Shown here piece by piece: positions 1 to 7,643 of a stretch of DNA of 9,288 nt (position 1 is the first letter of the stretch; the number at the start of each line of letters is the position of its first letter). The notes under the pieces were generated by a model. It had not been told where the DNA came from. It did not search any database and worked only from the letters and a program-made list of their open reading frames with translations. The translations under genes and the position numbers were made by a program. Source of the DNA: Rhizobium sp. Q54 (GTDB taxonomy: Bacteria > Pseudomonadota > Alphaproteobacteria > Rhizobiales > Beijerinckiaceae); assembly GCA_945903655.1 (NCBI GenBank), contig CAMDOY010000126.1, positions 1 to 9,288 on the forward strand, in the 5' to 3' direction.

Positions 1-43
1 CACCGGGGATCAAGGCTGCGTCAAACTTTTCCTCGGGGGAAGA

Positions 44-150
44 GGCAGTCGGCGTTTTGAGGCATTAGGCAGCCGGCAGTCGGGAAGGTTGTTGTTGACT
101 GTGAGTAGCTGATTCAAAAACTTACTGCCGACTGCCGACTGCCGACTGCC
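44..150. repeat. Intergenic heptamer repeat with inverted copies
   Basis: Between the left edge and the rimO stop codon lies a repeat-rich segment. Positions 124-150 are 3.9 tandem copies of the heptamer ACTGCCG, ending 2 bases before the rimO stop codon (153-155, read on the minus strand). Reverse-complement copies lie to the left. Positions 44-53 (GGCAGTCGGC) pair perfectly with 141-150. Positions 68-83 pair with 135-150 over 16 bases with one exception (C73 opposite A145), which becomes a G-U wobble in the minus-strand transcript. The stretch between the arms (about 84-120) is richer in A/T than the genes, with a run of five A at 116-120. It could be a REP- or MITE-like intergenic element, or a structure at the 3' end of the rimO mRNA. 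The pairing is seen directly; the role is inference. Positions 1-43 show no supportable gene. Confidence 0.6.
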
Positions 151-152
151 CC

Positions 153-1496
<1,344 letters not shown>

Positions 1497-1663
1497 GGGC
1501 TTCGATTGCCACGGGGCCGGGCCGGATGCAACCAAAGCTCGCGTCATCAGCGCGATTCTGGTTCTTGATGAGGGCTGCGCAGGGGTGACGGGTCGCGGGC
1601 TTGCGGTTATGGTCGCGCCAAGCCGCCGCTGATTGGCGACCATCTCAGGGAGGATAGATCCGC
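1497..1663. promoter_or_regulatory. Divergent spacer between rimO and FAH-fold gene
   Basis: This 167 bp spacer must hold the promoters of the two divergent genes, rimO (leftward) and the FAH-fold gene (rightward). I see no convincing sigma-70 -35/-10 pair by eye on either strand. The clear elements are a dyad at 1609-1643, listed separately, and the ribosome-binding site AGGGAGGA at 1647-1654, nine bases before the ATG at 1664. Confidence 0.5.
1609..1643 (+). promoter_or_regulatory. Stem-loop or operator dyad before FAH-fold gene
   Basis: ATGGTCGC (1609-1616) and GCGACCAT (1636-1643) are perfect reverse complements. An alternative nested pairing joins ATGGTC/GACCAT with GCCAA (1617-1621)/TTGGC (1633-1637), leaving a two-base bulge and an 11-base loop. 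The dyad ends four bases before the strong ribosome-binding site of the gene at 1664. It could be an operator for a dimeric regulator or a leader hairpin. No regulator gene lies in the window. Confidence 0.4.
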
Positions 1664-2578
1664 ATGAGTTTCACGCTTGCCACAATCAAGACCGCCTCTG
1701 GTCCGCGCGCCGCCATGGTGGTGGGGGACCGGGTTCTAGACATCGCCGCCGCCACCGGCCATGCCGAAGACGCCACCATGCTCCATCTCATGGAGACCTG
1801 GGCTGACACGCTGCCGCGCCTCGACGCGCTGGCCGCCAAGGCGGCGACCTCTGGGATTCCCTTGAGCGAAGCCCATCTCCTGGCCCCCATCCTGAACCCC
1901 GGCGGCATCTTCTGCGCGGGCTCCAACTATGGGGACCATGCGGCGGAAATGGCCGCGCGCTCCGGTCAGCCTGCGCCTCCTGATCCGCACACGCTGGGCC
2001 TGCGCTCCTGGCATTTCATGAAGACCCGCCATTGCATCGTCGGCCCCGGCGCCACGGTGACCATGCAGCCCCACTCCAAGAAGATCGACTGGGAGATCGA
2101 GCTCGCCCTCATCATCGGCAAGACCGCGCGCAATGTGTCGGAGGCGGACGCCCTCGATTATGTCGCGGGCTATCTGATCGCCAATGACCTGTCGGCGCGC
2201 GATCTTGGCAACCGCGAAGGCTTGCCCGCCACCTCGTCCTTCAAATCCGACTGGATCGCCCACAAGAACTGGGACGGCTCATGCCCGCTCGGTCCCTGGA
2301 TCACCCTCGCCCGCGACATCCCCAATCCCCATGACCTCAAGATGGTCCTGGACGTGAATGGGGTCGTGAAGCAGGATTCCAACTCCAAGCACATGATCTT
2401 CAACATCAACGAGCAGATCGCCGATCTCTCCCGCAACTTCACCCTGCACCCCGGCGACCTGATCCTCACGGGCACTCCGGCGGGCGTGGGCGCGGGGCGC
2501 GGCGAGTTCCTGAACAAGGGCGACGTGGTGCGCCTGCGCATCGACCATCTTGGCGAGTTGGTCAACACCATGGCTTGA
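1664..2578 (+). CDS. FAH-fold hydrolase/hydratase family protein
   Basis: This 304-residue cytoplasmic enzyme belongs to the fumarylacetoacetate hydrolase (FAH/MhpD) superfamily, whose metal-dependent members cleave, hydrate, isomerise or decarboxylate 2-oxo acids, often in aromatic degradation. A variable N-terminal part (about 1-75) is followed by the catalytic core. Visible signatures are SNYGDHAAEM, with H92 and E95 at the spacing of the His-Glu dyad described for the FAHD1 group; DWEIELA, with likely metal ligands E144 and E146; and ANDLSARD, with D175 as the third ligand. GPWI (about 210-213) and LTGTPAGVG (about 268-276) complete the core. A stretch of roughly 15 extra residues (about 182-200) separates the metal aspartate from the HKNWD segment, compared with the second FAH gene here. 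The ATG at 1664 has a strong AGGGAGGA ribosome-binding site nine bases upstream. The gene stands alone, divergent from rimO and convergent with the catabolic operon. The exact substrate cannot be assigned. Confidence 0.88.
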   Translation: MSFTLATIKTASGPRAAMVVGDRVLDIAAATGHAEDATMLHLMETWADTLPRLDALAAKAATSGIPLSEAHLLAPILNPGGIFCAGSNYGDHAAEMAARSGQPAPPDPHTLGLRSWHFMKTRHCIVGPGATVTMQPHSKKIDWEIELALIIGKTARNVSEADALDYVAGYLIANDLSARDLGNREGLPATSSFKSDWIAHKNWDGSCPLGPWITLARDIPNPHDLKMVLDVNGVVKQDSNSKHMIFNINEQIADLSRNFTLHPGDLILTGTPAGVGAGRGEFLNKGDVVRLRIDHLGELVNTMA

Positions 2579-2629
2579 TCCTGTCATCAGGGCAGGGGCT
2601 GCAAAGTCCCGCCCATTCCTGAAACGCAA

Positions 2630-2657
2630 AAGCCCGCCCCTGCGAGGGGGCGGGCTT
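2630..2657. terminator. Bidirectional rho-independent terminator
   Basis: AAGCCCGCCCC (2630-2640) and GGGGCGGGCTT (2647-2657) form a perfect 11 bp GC-rich stem with a six-base loop (TGCGAG). Short T-rich tails follow on both strands, beginning CCTTGTTTC on plus and TTGCGTTTC on minus. The stem sits 52 bases after the stop at 2578 and 22 bases after the stop of the leftward gene ending at 2680. It therefore fits a shared terminator for the two convergent units. The T tracts are interrupted, so termination may be incomplete. Confidence 0.85.
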
Positions 2658-2679
2658 CCTTGTTTCAAGGCGTCTGATT

Positions 2680-3543
2680 TCAGACGTAGGGGTTCTTGTA
2701 GGCGTGGCAACGCACGATCAGCGGGCCAAGATGCTCGCATTCGCCCGTCATGAGGTCGCCGGGCTTCACAGGGCCCACGCCCGCAGGCGCGCCGGTGAAG
2801 ATCACGTCGCCGGGATAGAGGGTGTAGAACTCTGAGGCCAGCGATATCAGCTTCTGGCAGTTGAAGATCAGGTCCGACGTATGAGCGTTGTGACGCATCT
2901 CACCGTTCACGAAGAGCTTGAAGGGCACATCGTTCGGATCCTTGATCATGTCCTTGGTGACGAGCCAGGGGCCGATGACCGCATAGCTGTCGATGGACTT
3001 GCGCATGGAGCGCTCCTCGCCGCCGCGCACGGTCATGTCGAGGCTGAGGCAATAGCCCGCCACATAGTTCAGCGCATCCGCTTCTGAAACCTGCGAGCAC
3101 TCCTTGCCGATGACGATCATGAACTCGAGCTCATGCTCGGTCAGCTTGTCGAGGAAGCGGATGTGCACGCCCTCGCCGGTGCCGACCATGGCGGAATTGG
3201 CCTTCAGGAACAGGCCGGCGCCCGCGATGCCCTTGCCCGGGGGCTGGCCGGGACGGCGCGCCTCCATCTCCGCCACATGGGCGTGATAGTTGGTGGGCGC
3301 CGCGATCAGCTTGGAGGGATTGGCGGTCGGGCTGAGCAGGGTGACGGTCGAGAGAGCCTTGGCGGGATAGGACGAGCCATCGCCGACGGCGGCGCGGATC
3401 TCGTCGAGATGGGCGATCATCGGATCGCCCCAGCGGGCCTTCTTCTTGCCCGCCAGCACCTGTTCGACGACGCTGGTGATGTCGTGGACCTTGTCGCCGT
3501 TGACGACGCCATAGCGGTCATCGTCGAATCTGCAGAACTTCAT
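2680..3543 (-). CDS. FAH-fold hydrolase family protein, last gene of operon
   Basis: This 287-residue protein is a second FAH/MhpD-superfamily enzyme and the final gene of the leftward operon. Because it follows an extradiol dioxygenase, it probably acts on the ring-cleavage product, as hydrolase, isomerase, hydratase or decarboxylase; this is inference. Signatures are TNYHAHVAEM (84-93), with H89 and E92 as the likely catalytic dyad; HELEFMIVIGKE, with metal ligands E138 and E140; and SLDMTVRG, with D169. K182, within RKSIDSY, is the likely active-site lysine, and FTGAPAGVG (249-257) closes the core. The segment VSEADALNYVAGY is nearly identical to that of the FAH-fold protein at 1664, so the two are diverged paralogs. 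The SARD motif after the metal aspartate is replaced by TVRG. The ATG at 3543 has AGAGGAGA (3550-3557) six bases upstream. A gap of 60 bases separates it from the dioxygenase gene, with a small stem GGGGC/GCCCC at 3561-3573. Confidence 0.88.
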   Translation of the reverse strand: MKFCRFDDDRYGVVNGDKVHDITSVVEQVLAGKKKARWGDPMIAHLDEIRAAVGDGSSYPAKALSTVTLLSPTANPSKLIAAPTNYHAHVAEMEARRPGQPPGKGIAGAGLFLKANSAMVGTGEGVHIRFLDKLTEHELEFMIVIGKECSQVSEADALNYVAGYCLSLDMTVRGGEERSMRKSIDSYAVIGPWLVTKDMIKDPNDVPFKLFVNGEMRHNAHTSDLIFNCQKLISLASEFYTLYPGDVIFTGAPAGVGPVKPGDLMTGECEHLGPLIVRCHAYKNPYV

Positions 3544-3603
3544 GGGTAGTCTCCTCTGATGGGGCCGCGCCCCGCATGGAATGGGTTGGATTTGATGAGC
3601 GGC

Positions 3604-4545
3604 TCAGCTCGCCAGCTTGCGGGAGATGATGTCCTCGCAACGCAGATTGCGCTCCTCGGTCAGCTTGCCGGACATGGCCTCGCGCAGCAGCTGCGAGGGC
3701 AGGGCCATGCCCCAGCGGTCGGGCATGGGCATCTTCTTGGCCCAATATTCCGGCGTGCCCGCCATGTGGATGGCCTCGTCGATCTGCTCGACCTCGGCGG
3801 TATATTCGGTCACGAAGCCGTTGGGCTCGATGAAATAGGAGAAGATGTTGTCGCCAGGACCATGGCGGCCCACGCCCCATTCCACGTTGAAGCCCTGCTG
3901 CTTCATACGGCCCGCGCCGCGCATCAGGCCGTCGAAGTTCGGCACTTCATAGGCCATGTGGTTGAGGCCCGCCCCATGGCCGCGCGCCAGCGCGATGGAG
4001 TGATGGTCGGAGCTGCAACGCACGAAGTCCATGCGCTCGGTCGAGTCCGAAAGGCGGAAACCCAGGGTGTCGCAGAAGAAGTGGTTCTGCCGGTCGATAT
4101 CCTCCACGTTGAGGACGATGTGGGACAGCTTCAGGGGCTTGGAGCGGTCGGCGTAGATGAAATCATGCTTGGCGACGCCCGCCGAGATGTTCAGGATCTG
4201 GCCCTCGGGGGTCTTCAGGCTGAAGGCGTAGCCGCCGCCGGCGACGGCGGGCAGGGCGTGGGGGGCGGCGATGATCTCGACGCCAAGGCCCGCCACTTTC
4301 GCATGCAGCGCATCGACCGTGCCAGCGTCCTGCACCGCGAAATCGATGGAATGGAGCGAGGCGCGAGGCGCTTCATGCAGGGTGAGGATGTGATGCTCGG
4401 CGCCGCTGCCGCGCAGATACATGACGCCGCCCTCGCGGGCCACGGCCTCGAGGCCCCAGGCCTTGCGGTAGAAATCGGCGCTCTCGTCGAGGTTGAGGAC
4501 ATTCAGTTCCACGCCCCTGAGGGCGGATATGCGCACTTCGTTCAT
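3604..4545 (-). CDS. Type I extradiol ring-cleavage dioxygenase (VOC family)
   Basis: This 313-residue cytoplasmic protein has two vicinal-oxygen-chelate modules and resembles two-domain type I extradiol dioxygenases such as BphC, which open catechol rings next to the diol using Fe(II) and O2. The N-terminal module (about 8-125) has GVELNV at the first ligand site and lacks metal residues, as usual. The C-terminal module (about 138-255) carries the triad H142 (LSHIVLN), H196 (LNHMAYE) and E247 (VTEYTA). H181, H228 and Y237 lie at the spacings expected for BphC second-sphere residues His195, His241 and Tyr250. The active site therefore looks complete. A C-terminal tail of about 60 residues includes MPDRWGMA, like the W/P-rich tails of related dioxygenases. 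The ATG at 4545 has GGAGG (4551-4555) five bases upstream. The frame stays open to 4728 inside the permease gene, but that extension is not family-like. It lies 58 bases after the permease gene in the same operon. The true catechol substrate is unknown. Confidence 0.9.
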   Translation of the reverse strand: MNEVRISALRGVELNVLNLDESADFYRKAWGLEAVAREGGVMYLRGSGAEHHILTLHEAPRASLHSIDFAVQDAGTVDALHAKVAGLGVEIIAAPHALPAVAGGGYAFSLKTPEGQILNISAGVAKHDFIYADRSKPLKLSHIVLNVEDIDRQNHFFCDTLGFRLSDSTERMDFVRCSSDHHSIALARGHGAGLNHMAYEVPNFDGLMRGAGRMKQQGFNVEWGVGRHGPGDNIFSYFIEPNGFVTEYTAEVEQIDEAIHMAGTPEYWAKKMPMPDRWGMALPSQLLREAMSGKLTEERNLRCEDIISRKLAS

Positions 4546-4603
4546 TTGAGCCTCCAACCGATAGTGATCCTGCGGACAAGTTAACGGGTTCGTCGGGGTT
4601 GCG

Positions 4604-6379
4604 CTATGTTGACTGGGATCCCTCGCCGCGGAACCGGGCGCTGACCCGGCGTTCGAACACGCGCAGCGCCGCGACGATGGCGATGAGGGGGGTGATCTGG
4701 ATGACGCCCAGCGCGCAGACCGCGCCATAGCTGCCCCCTTCCTCCCACATGGTCAGGCTTATGGTGCCCAGCACATGGGTGCCCGGTCCCACCAGAAAGA
4801 CCGAGGCCGAGAGTTCGCGCACCGCCAGCACGAAGACATAGATCCACGAGGCGATCATGATGGGCGCCAGCAGGGGCAGCAGCACCCGGATGAACATCTG
4901 GAGGACGCTCGCGCCCGAGACCGCCGCCGCCTCCTCCAGCTCCTTGTGGATCTGGGTGATGCCGCTGGTGGCGAAGCGCATGCCATAGGGCAGGTAGAGC
5001 GTCACATAGGCGATCAGCAGGATCCAGATGGTGTTGTAGACGGGGATCGGCAGCATCAGATAGGCGAAGAGCACGCTCGCGCCGATGATCACGCTGGGGA
5101 TGGCGATGGGGCTGAAGGCCAGCGCATCCAGCACCCATCCGCCGCGCGGCGCGGCCCGCTGGGTCACCCATGCCGCCACGAAGGTGAGCCCCACCACGAA
5201 GGTCGCCGCCATGGCCGCCAGCCGGACACTGGTGTGAACCGCCTCCAGGAAGATCGGATAGTGCAGCACGAAGTCATAGTTGGAGAAGGTGAAGGGCGAG
5301 GTGGTCGCCATGAAGGGGGTGGCGAGATTGCGGAAGAAGCTCTGCCAGATCAGCGTCAGCAGGGGCAGGCCCAGCGCCAGGACGAACATCAAGGACAGGG
5401 CGATGGTGACCGGCCAGCGCAGGCGCCCCAGCTCCAGCGGCACGGGCTTGTAGCCCTTGCCGGTGATGGTGGCGTAGGCCTCCGCGTTGCGGGTGGCGCG
5501 GCGGTAGAAGAACACGGCCAGAATGCACATCCCCAGCAGGGACATGCTGAGGGCGCTCGCGACGCCAAACTCCGGCGTCGACTGGCTGGTGGCGCGCTGC
5601 ACCTCGGTGGTGAAGACATTGATGCGGGCGGGATTGCCGATCAGGCGCGGCACCTCGAAGGACTCGATGCCGCGCACGAAGAGCAGCAGGATCGTCGAGA
5701 GGATCGCCGGGCGCAGGATCGGCAGGGTCACGCGGAAGAGGGTCTGAAAGGAGCGGGCGCCTGACATGGTCGCCGCCTCTTCCATGCGCACGTCGAGCAT
5801 GCGCAGGGCCGGGCCCAGCAGCAGATAGGCGAGAGGGAAGTAATGGGAGGAGAGCGCCCAGATCATCCCCACCATGGTGTAGATGTTGAGCAGCGGCTCC
5901 TTCGAGCCGGTGAAATCCTTGAAAAGCTGGTTGAACCAGCCGATGTTGGGCGAGAGCGTCAGGGTCCAGGCCATGGCGATCAGAAGGCCGGGCAGGGCGA
6001 AGGAGATCAGCGCCAGCGAATGGAAAACCTCGCGTCCCGGGGCGTCCGTGCGCTCAACCACGAAGGCCACCGCGCCGCCCATGAGAAAGGTCAGCGCCGC
6101 CGTGCCGGAGGCGAAGATTATCGAATTGGCGTAGACCTTCAGAATGCTCCAGTGCCCATAGGCCTCCGTGAAATTGGAGAAGCTGAAGGGGCCGGGGCCA
6201 AAGCCCGTATCCTCGGTGAAGGCGGTGAAGAACAGCGCGCCCACGGGCACGATCACGAACCAGCCGCAGATAATCGTGCAGACGACGAGCCAGATGGTCG
6301 CGGGGCTGATGCGCGAGGTCAGCCGAGCCGACAAGCTGGGCCGTGGCGTCACTTTGATGGTTGGCGATATCGTGGTCAC
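4604..6379 (-). CDS. ABC transporter permease, fused two-domain FbpB-like
   Basis: This 591-residue inner-membrane protein contains two complete permease domains in one chain, as in FbpB/ferric-type importers. About 12 hydrophobic segments are visible, six per half. The first half spans roughly 28-292 and the second 324-572. Each half has an EAA loop that docks an ATPase: E200-P220 (EEAATMSGA, with LP at 219-220) and E482-P502 (EEAAAVSGA, with LP at 501-502). Both keep the spaced glycine (G207, G489). The start is GTG at 6379, with AGGGAG at 6388-6393 eight bases upstream. No in-frame ATG lies just upstream. The gene begins 22 bases after the binding-protein stop, so the two are co-transcribed. 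No ATP-binding subunit gene is in the window, so an ATPase must come from elsewhere. The family label is often iron transport, but the operon suggests an organic substrate. Confidence 0.93.
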   Translation of the reverse strand: MTTISPTIKVTPRPSLSARLTSRISPATIWLVVCTIICGWFVIVPVGALFFTAFTEDTGFGPGPFSFSNFTEAYGHWSILKVYANSIIFASGTAALTFLMGGAVAFVVERTDAPGREVFHSLALISFALPGLLIAMAWTLTLSPNIGWFNQLFKDFTGSKEPLLNIYTMVGMIWALSSHYFPLAYLLLGPALRMLDVRMEEAATMSGARSFQTLFRVTLPILRPAILSTILLLFVRGIESFEVPRLIGNPARINVFTTEVQRATSQSTPEFGVASALSMSLLGMCILAVFFYRRATRNAEAYATITGKGYKPVPLELGRLRWPVTIALSLMFVLALGLPLLTLIWQSFFRNLATPFMATTSPFTFSNYDFVLHYPIFLEAVHTSVRLAAMAATFVVGLTFVAAWVTQRAAPRGGWVLDALAFSPIAIPSVIIGASVLFAYLMLPIPVYNTIWILLIAYVTLYLPYGMRFATSGITQIHKELEEAAAVSGASVLQMFIRVLLPLLAPIMIASWIYVFVLAVRELSASVFLVGPGTHVLGTISLTMWEEGGSYGAVCALGVIQITPLIAIVAALRVFERRVSARFRGEGSQST

Positions 6380-6387
6380 CGCGCGGA

Positions 6388-6393
6388 CTCCCT
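6388..6393 (-). promoter_or_regulatory. Ribosome-binding site deciding GTG start of permease
   Basis: On the minus strand AGGGAG lies eight bases before the GTG at 6379. It supports GTG as the start. A nearby ATG at 6399 is out of frame. Confidence 0.65.
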
Positions 6394-6401
6394 GAGCATG
6401 A

Positions 6402-7439
6402 TCAGCGTGGCTTGAAGAGGTCGTTGAATTGCTTGATGCGCCGACGATCCTCTTCGGTGTTGAGGAGCACGGTCACGATCTTGCGGGTCTTGATGGTGTC
6501 GAGCACGTCGGTAGGATTGGTCTTCACGTCCGAGCGGGTGGGCAGGCGGCCGAATTTGGCGAGAAATTCTTGCGCTTCCCGGCTAATGGAGAAATTGGCC
6601 GCCAGCAGGGCCGCCTTGGGATGGGGCGCCAGCTTGGCGACGCCCACCTGACCGAAGAAAAGCACTAGTGGGTCCATGGTCCAGAAATCCGTCGCGCCGC
6701 CATTCAGCTTCACGTTCACGGTCAGGTTCACATAGTTGTTGAGCGCGATCCAGTATTCGCCCGAGCCCACAGCCCGCGCCGTCGCCAGATGGCCATTGAT
6801 GGTCACGGGCTGGGTGGCGGCGATGATGTCCTTGAGGATCTGGACGCCCTTTTCCTCGCCGTAATGCATGAGGATGCCGGTCATCCAGGCGTCGTCGGTG
6901 GCGTCGATGGCGACTTTGCCCGCCCAATCCTTGCGCTTGGCGAAATCCTCATAGGTCTTGGGGAGGTCCTCGCGTTTCACGAATTTTGAGTTGTAGGCGG
7001 GAGAATTGTAGTTCGCATACACGCCGTACCAGCGCCTGTCGGCGGCGATGGCGTCGGGAAACAGGGCCTTGCCTTCGGACAGATCGGTCTGGGTCAGAAA
7101 CTCCGGCGGCAGCTTGTTCACATTGGCGGTCTGCATGATGTCCCAGGACCGCTGCCCGGCGCGGTTCTCGATGAGGACCCGGGCGAGAAGCTGGGAGTCG
7201 GAGGCGCGGACGTAATTGACCTTAAGGCCCGTCGCGTCCTCGAAAATTTTCCAGAGGGGGAGCCCTTCCTCCTCATTGGTGGTGGAATAGACGGTGACGG
7301 AGCCTTCCTTGCGGGCCTCTTCAAGGATGGAGGCGTCAAGCCAGGAGGGGGTGGGCGTTTGCGCCAGGGTTGGGGCGCCGAGGCCTGCGATGCAGGCGAA
7401 GGCGGCGGCGCGCAGGATGCCCAAGGTCCGATTGGCCAA
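6402..7439 (-). CDS. Periplasmic ABC substrate-binding protein, FbpA-like
   Basis: This 345-residue exported protein is the ligand-binding part of an ABC importer and the first gene of the leftward operon. A signal peptide is clear: basic start MANRTLGILR, a hydrophobic stretch, then a likely cleavage after about A26 (APTLAQ). The mature part has family landmarks: VTVYSTT (48-54), YGVYANYNSPAYNSKFV (138-154), a DWAGKVAID segment (171-179) and GSGEYWIALNNY (225-236). In FbpA proteins the last region normally ends in paired iron-binding tyrosines (NNYY); here Y236 is followed by V237, so iron binding by the usual mode is doubtful. The start is TTG at 7439, supported by AGGGGGAA at 7446-7453 and an in-frame stop just upstream at 7467-7469. 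No ATG precedes the signal peptide. The gene is followed after 22 bases by its permease. The ligand is unknown; a small organic anion or aromatic compound fits the neighbours. Confidence 0.9.
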   Translation of the reverse strand: MANRTLGILRAAAFACIAGLGAPTLAQTPTPSWLDASILEEARKEGSVTVYSTTNEEEGLPLWKIFEDATGLKVNYVRASDSQLLARVLIENRAGQRSWDIMQTANVNKLPPEFLTQTDLSEGKALFPDAIAADRRWYGVYANYNSPAYNSKFVKREDLPKTYEDFAKRKDWAGKVAIDATDDAWMTGILMHYGEEKGVQILKDIIAATQPVTINGHLATARAVGSGEYWIALNNYVNLTVNVKLNGGATDFWTMDPLVLFFGQVGVAKLAPHPKAALLAANFSISREAQEFLAKFGRLPTRSDVKTNPTDVLDTIKTRKIVTVLLNTEEDRRRIKQFNDLFKPR

Positions 7440-7445
7440 GCGTAG

Positions 7446-7453
7446 TTCCCCCT
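7446..7453 (-). promoter_or_regulatory. Ribosome-binding site deciding TTG start of binding protein
   Basis: The minus strand reads AGGGGGAA six bases before TTG at 7439. With an in-frame stop at 7467-7469 and no ATG before the signal peptide, it fixes TTG as the most likely start. Confidence 0.7.
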
Positions 7454-7631
7454 GTCGAATAGGTCGTTAGCCCTCGCCGGAGGGCGTGGATCCATCTGCG
7501 CTTTGTCTACCCACGCCTTCGACGGAAGTCTATAGGGGCGCCTTCTTGGGCTGGACGCGGCGCCCATTCCCATGGAATATCGCGCCCACGAAGGGGCCAC
7601 ACAACAGGTCCCACGCAGGGCTCGCATCCCC

Positions 7632-7638
7632 GGGGGAG
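7632..7638 (+). promoter_or_regulatory. Ribosome-binding site deciding TTG start of hyuB-like gene
   Basis: GGGGGAG ends five bases before TTG at 7644. The only other in-frame candidate, ATG at 7572, has no purine-rich site before it and would add 24 residues not typical of the family. Confidence 0.7.
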
Positions 7639-7643
7639 ACACA

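Larger units (their letters stand above)
7440..7643. promoter_or_regulatory. Divergent promoter region with several dyads
   Basis: This 204 bp spacer separates the leftward transport/dioxygenase operon from the rightward hyuB-like gene, so both promoters should lie here. Four inverted repeats are visible. GCCCTC (7470-7475)/GAGGGC (7480-7485) has a four-base loop. GGCGTGG (7483-7489)/CCACGCC (7511-7517) has a 21-base spacer. GGGCGCC (7536-7542)/GGCGCCC (7559-7565) has a 16-base spacer. ATTCC (7566-7570)/GGAAT (7574-7578) is a compact palindrome. Any of them could be an operator for shared control of the two units. A TAGACA on the minus strand at about 7505-7510 is a possible -35, but no clear -10 pairs with it. 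Confidence 0.5.

Noticed and set aside
124..150. CRISPR array
   Set aside because: The repeat unit is only 7 bases and is directly tandem, with no spacers.
1497..1643. A 49-residue N-terminal extension of RimO from an ATG at 1643
   Set aside because: The extra residues are low-complexity and unlike the family, whose conserved start fits the ATG at 1496. The extension would also overlap the dyad and reach close to the start of the divergent gene.
3559..4584. Long plus-strand open frame opposite the dioxygenase
   Set aside because: It mirrors a protein with a complete active site and shows no family signature of its own.
4546..4728. A 61-residue N-terminal extension of the dioxygenase from 4728
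   Set aside because: It lies largely inside the permease gene and is arginine/serine-rich. The ATG at 4545 has a good GGAGG site and matches the family start.
4775..5764. Long plus-strand open frame opposite the permease
   Set aside because: It is an antisense shadow of a clear membrane protein. Its composition (H, G, R, Q, D rich) is typical of a spurious frame in high-GC DNA, with no recognisable domain.
4604..7439. Straight iron(III) uptake system
   Set aside because: The binding protein appears to lack the second iron tyrosine, no ATPase is encoded beside it, and the downstream genes are catabolic. The family resemblance is real, but the substrate call is not supported.
7572..7643. Upstream in-frame ATG at 7572 as the start of the hyuB-like gene
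   Set aside because: It lacks a ribosome-binding site and would add 24 residues not typical of the family. TTG at 7644 has GGGGGAG at good spacing.
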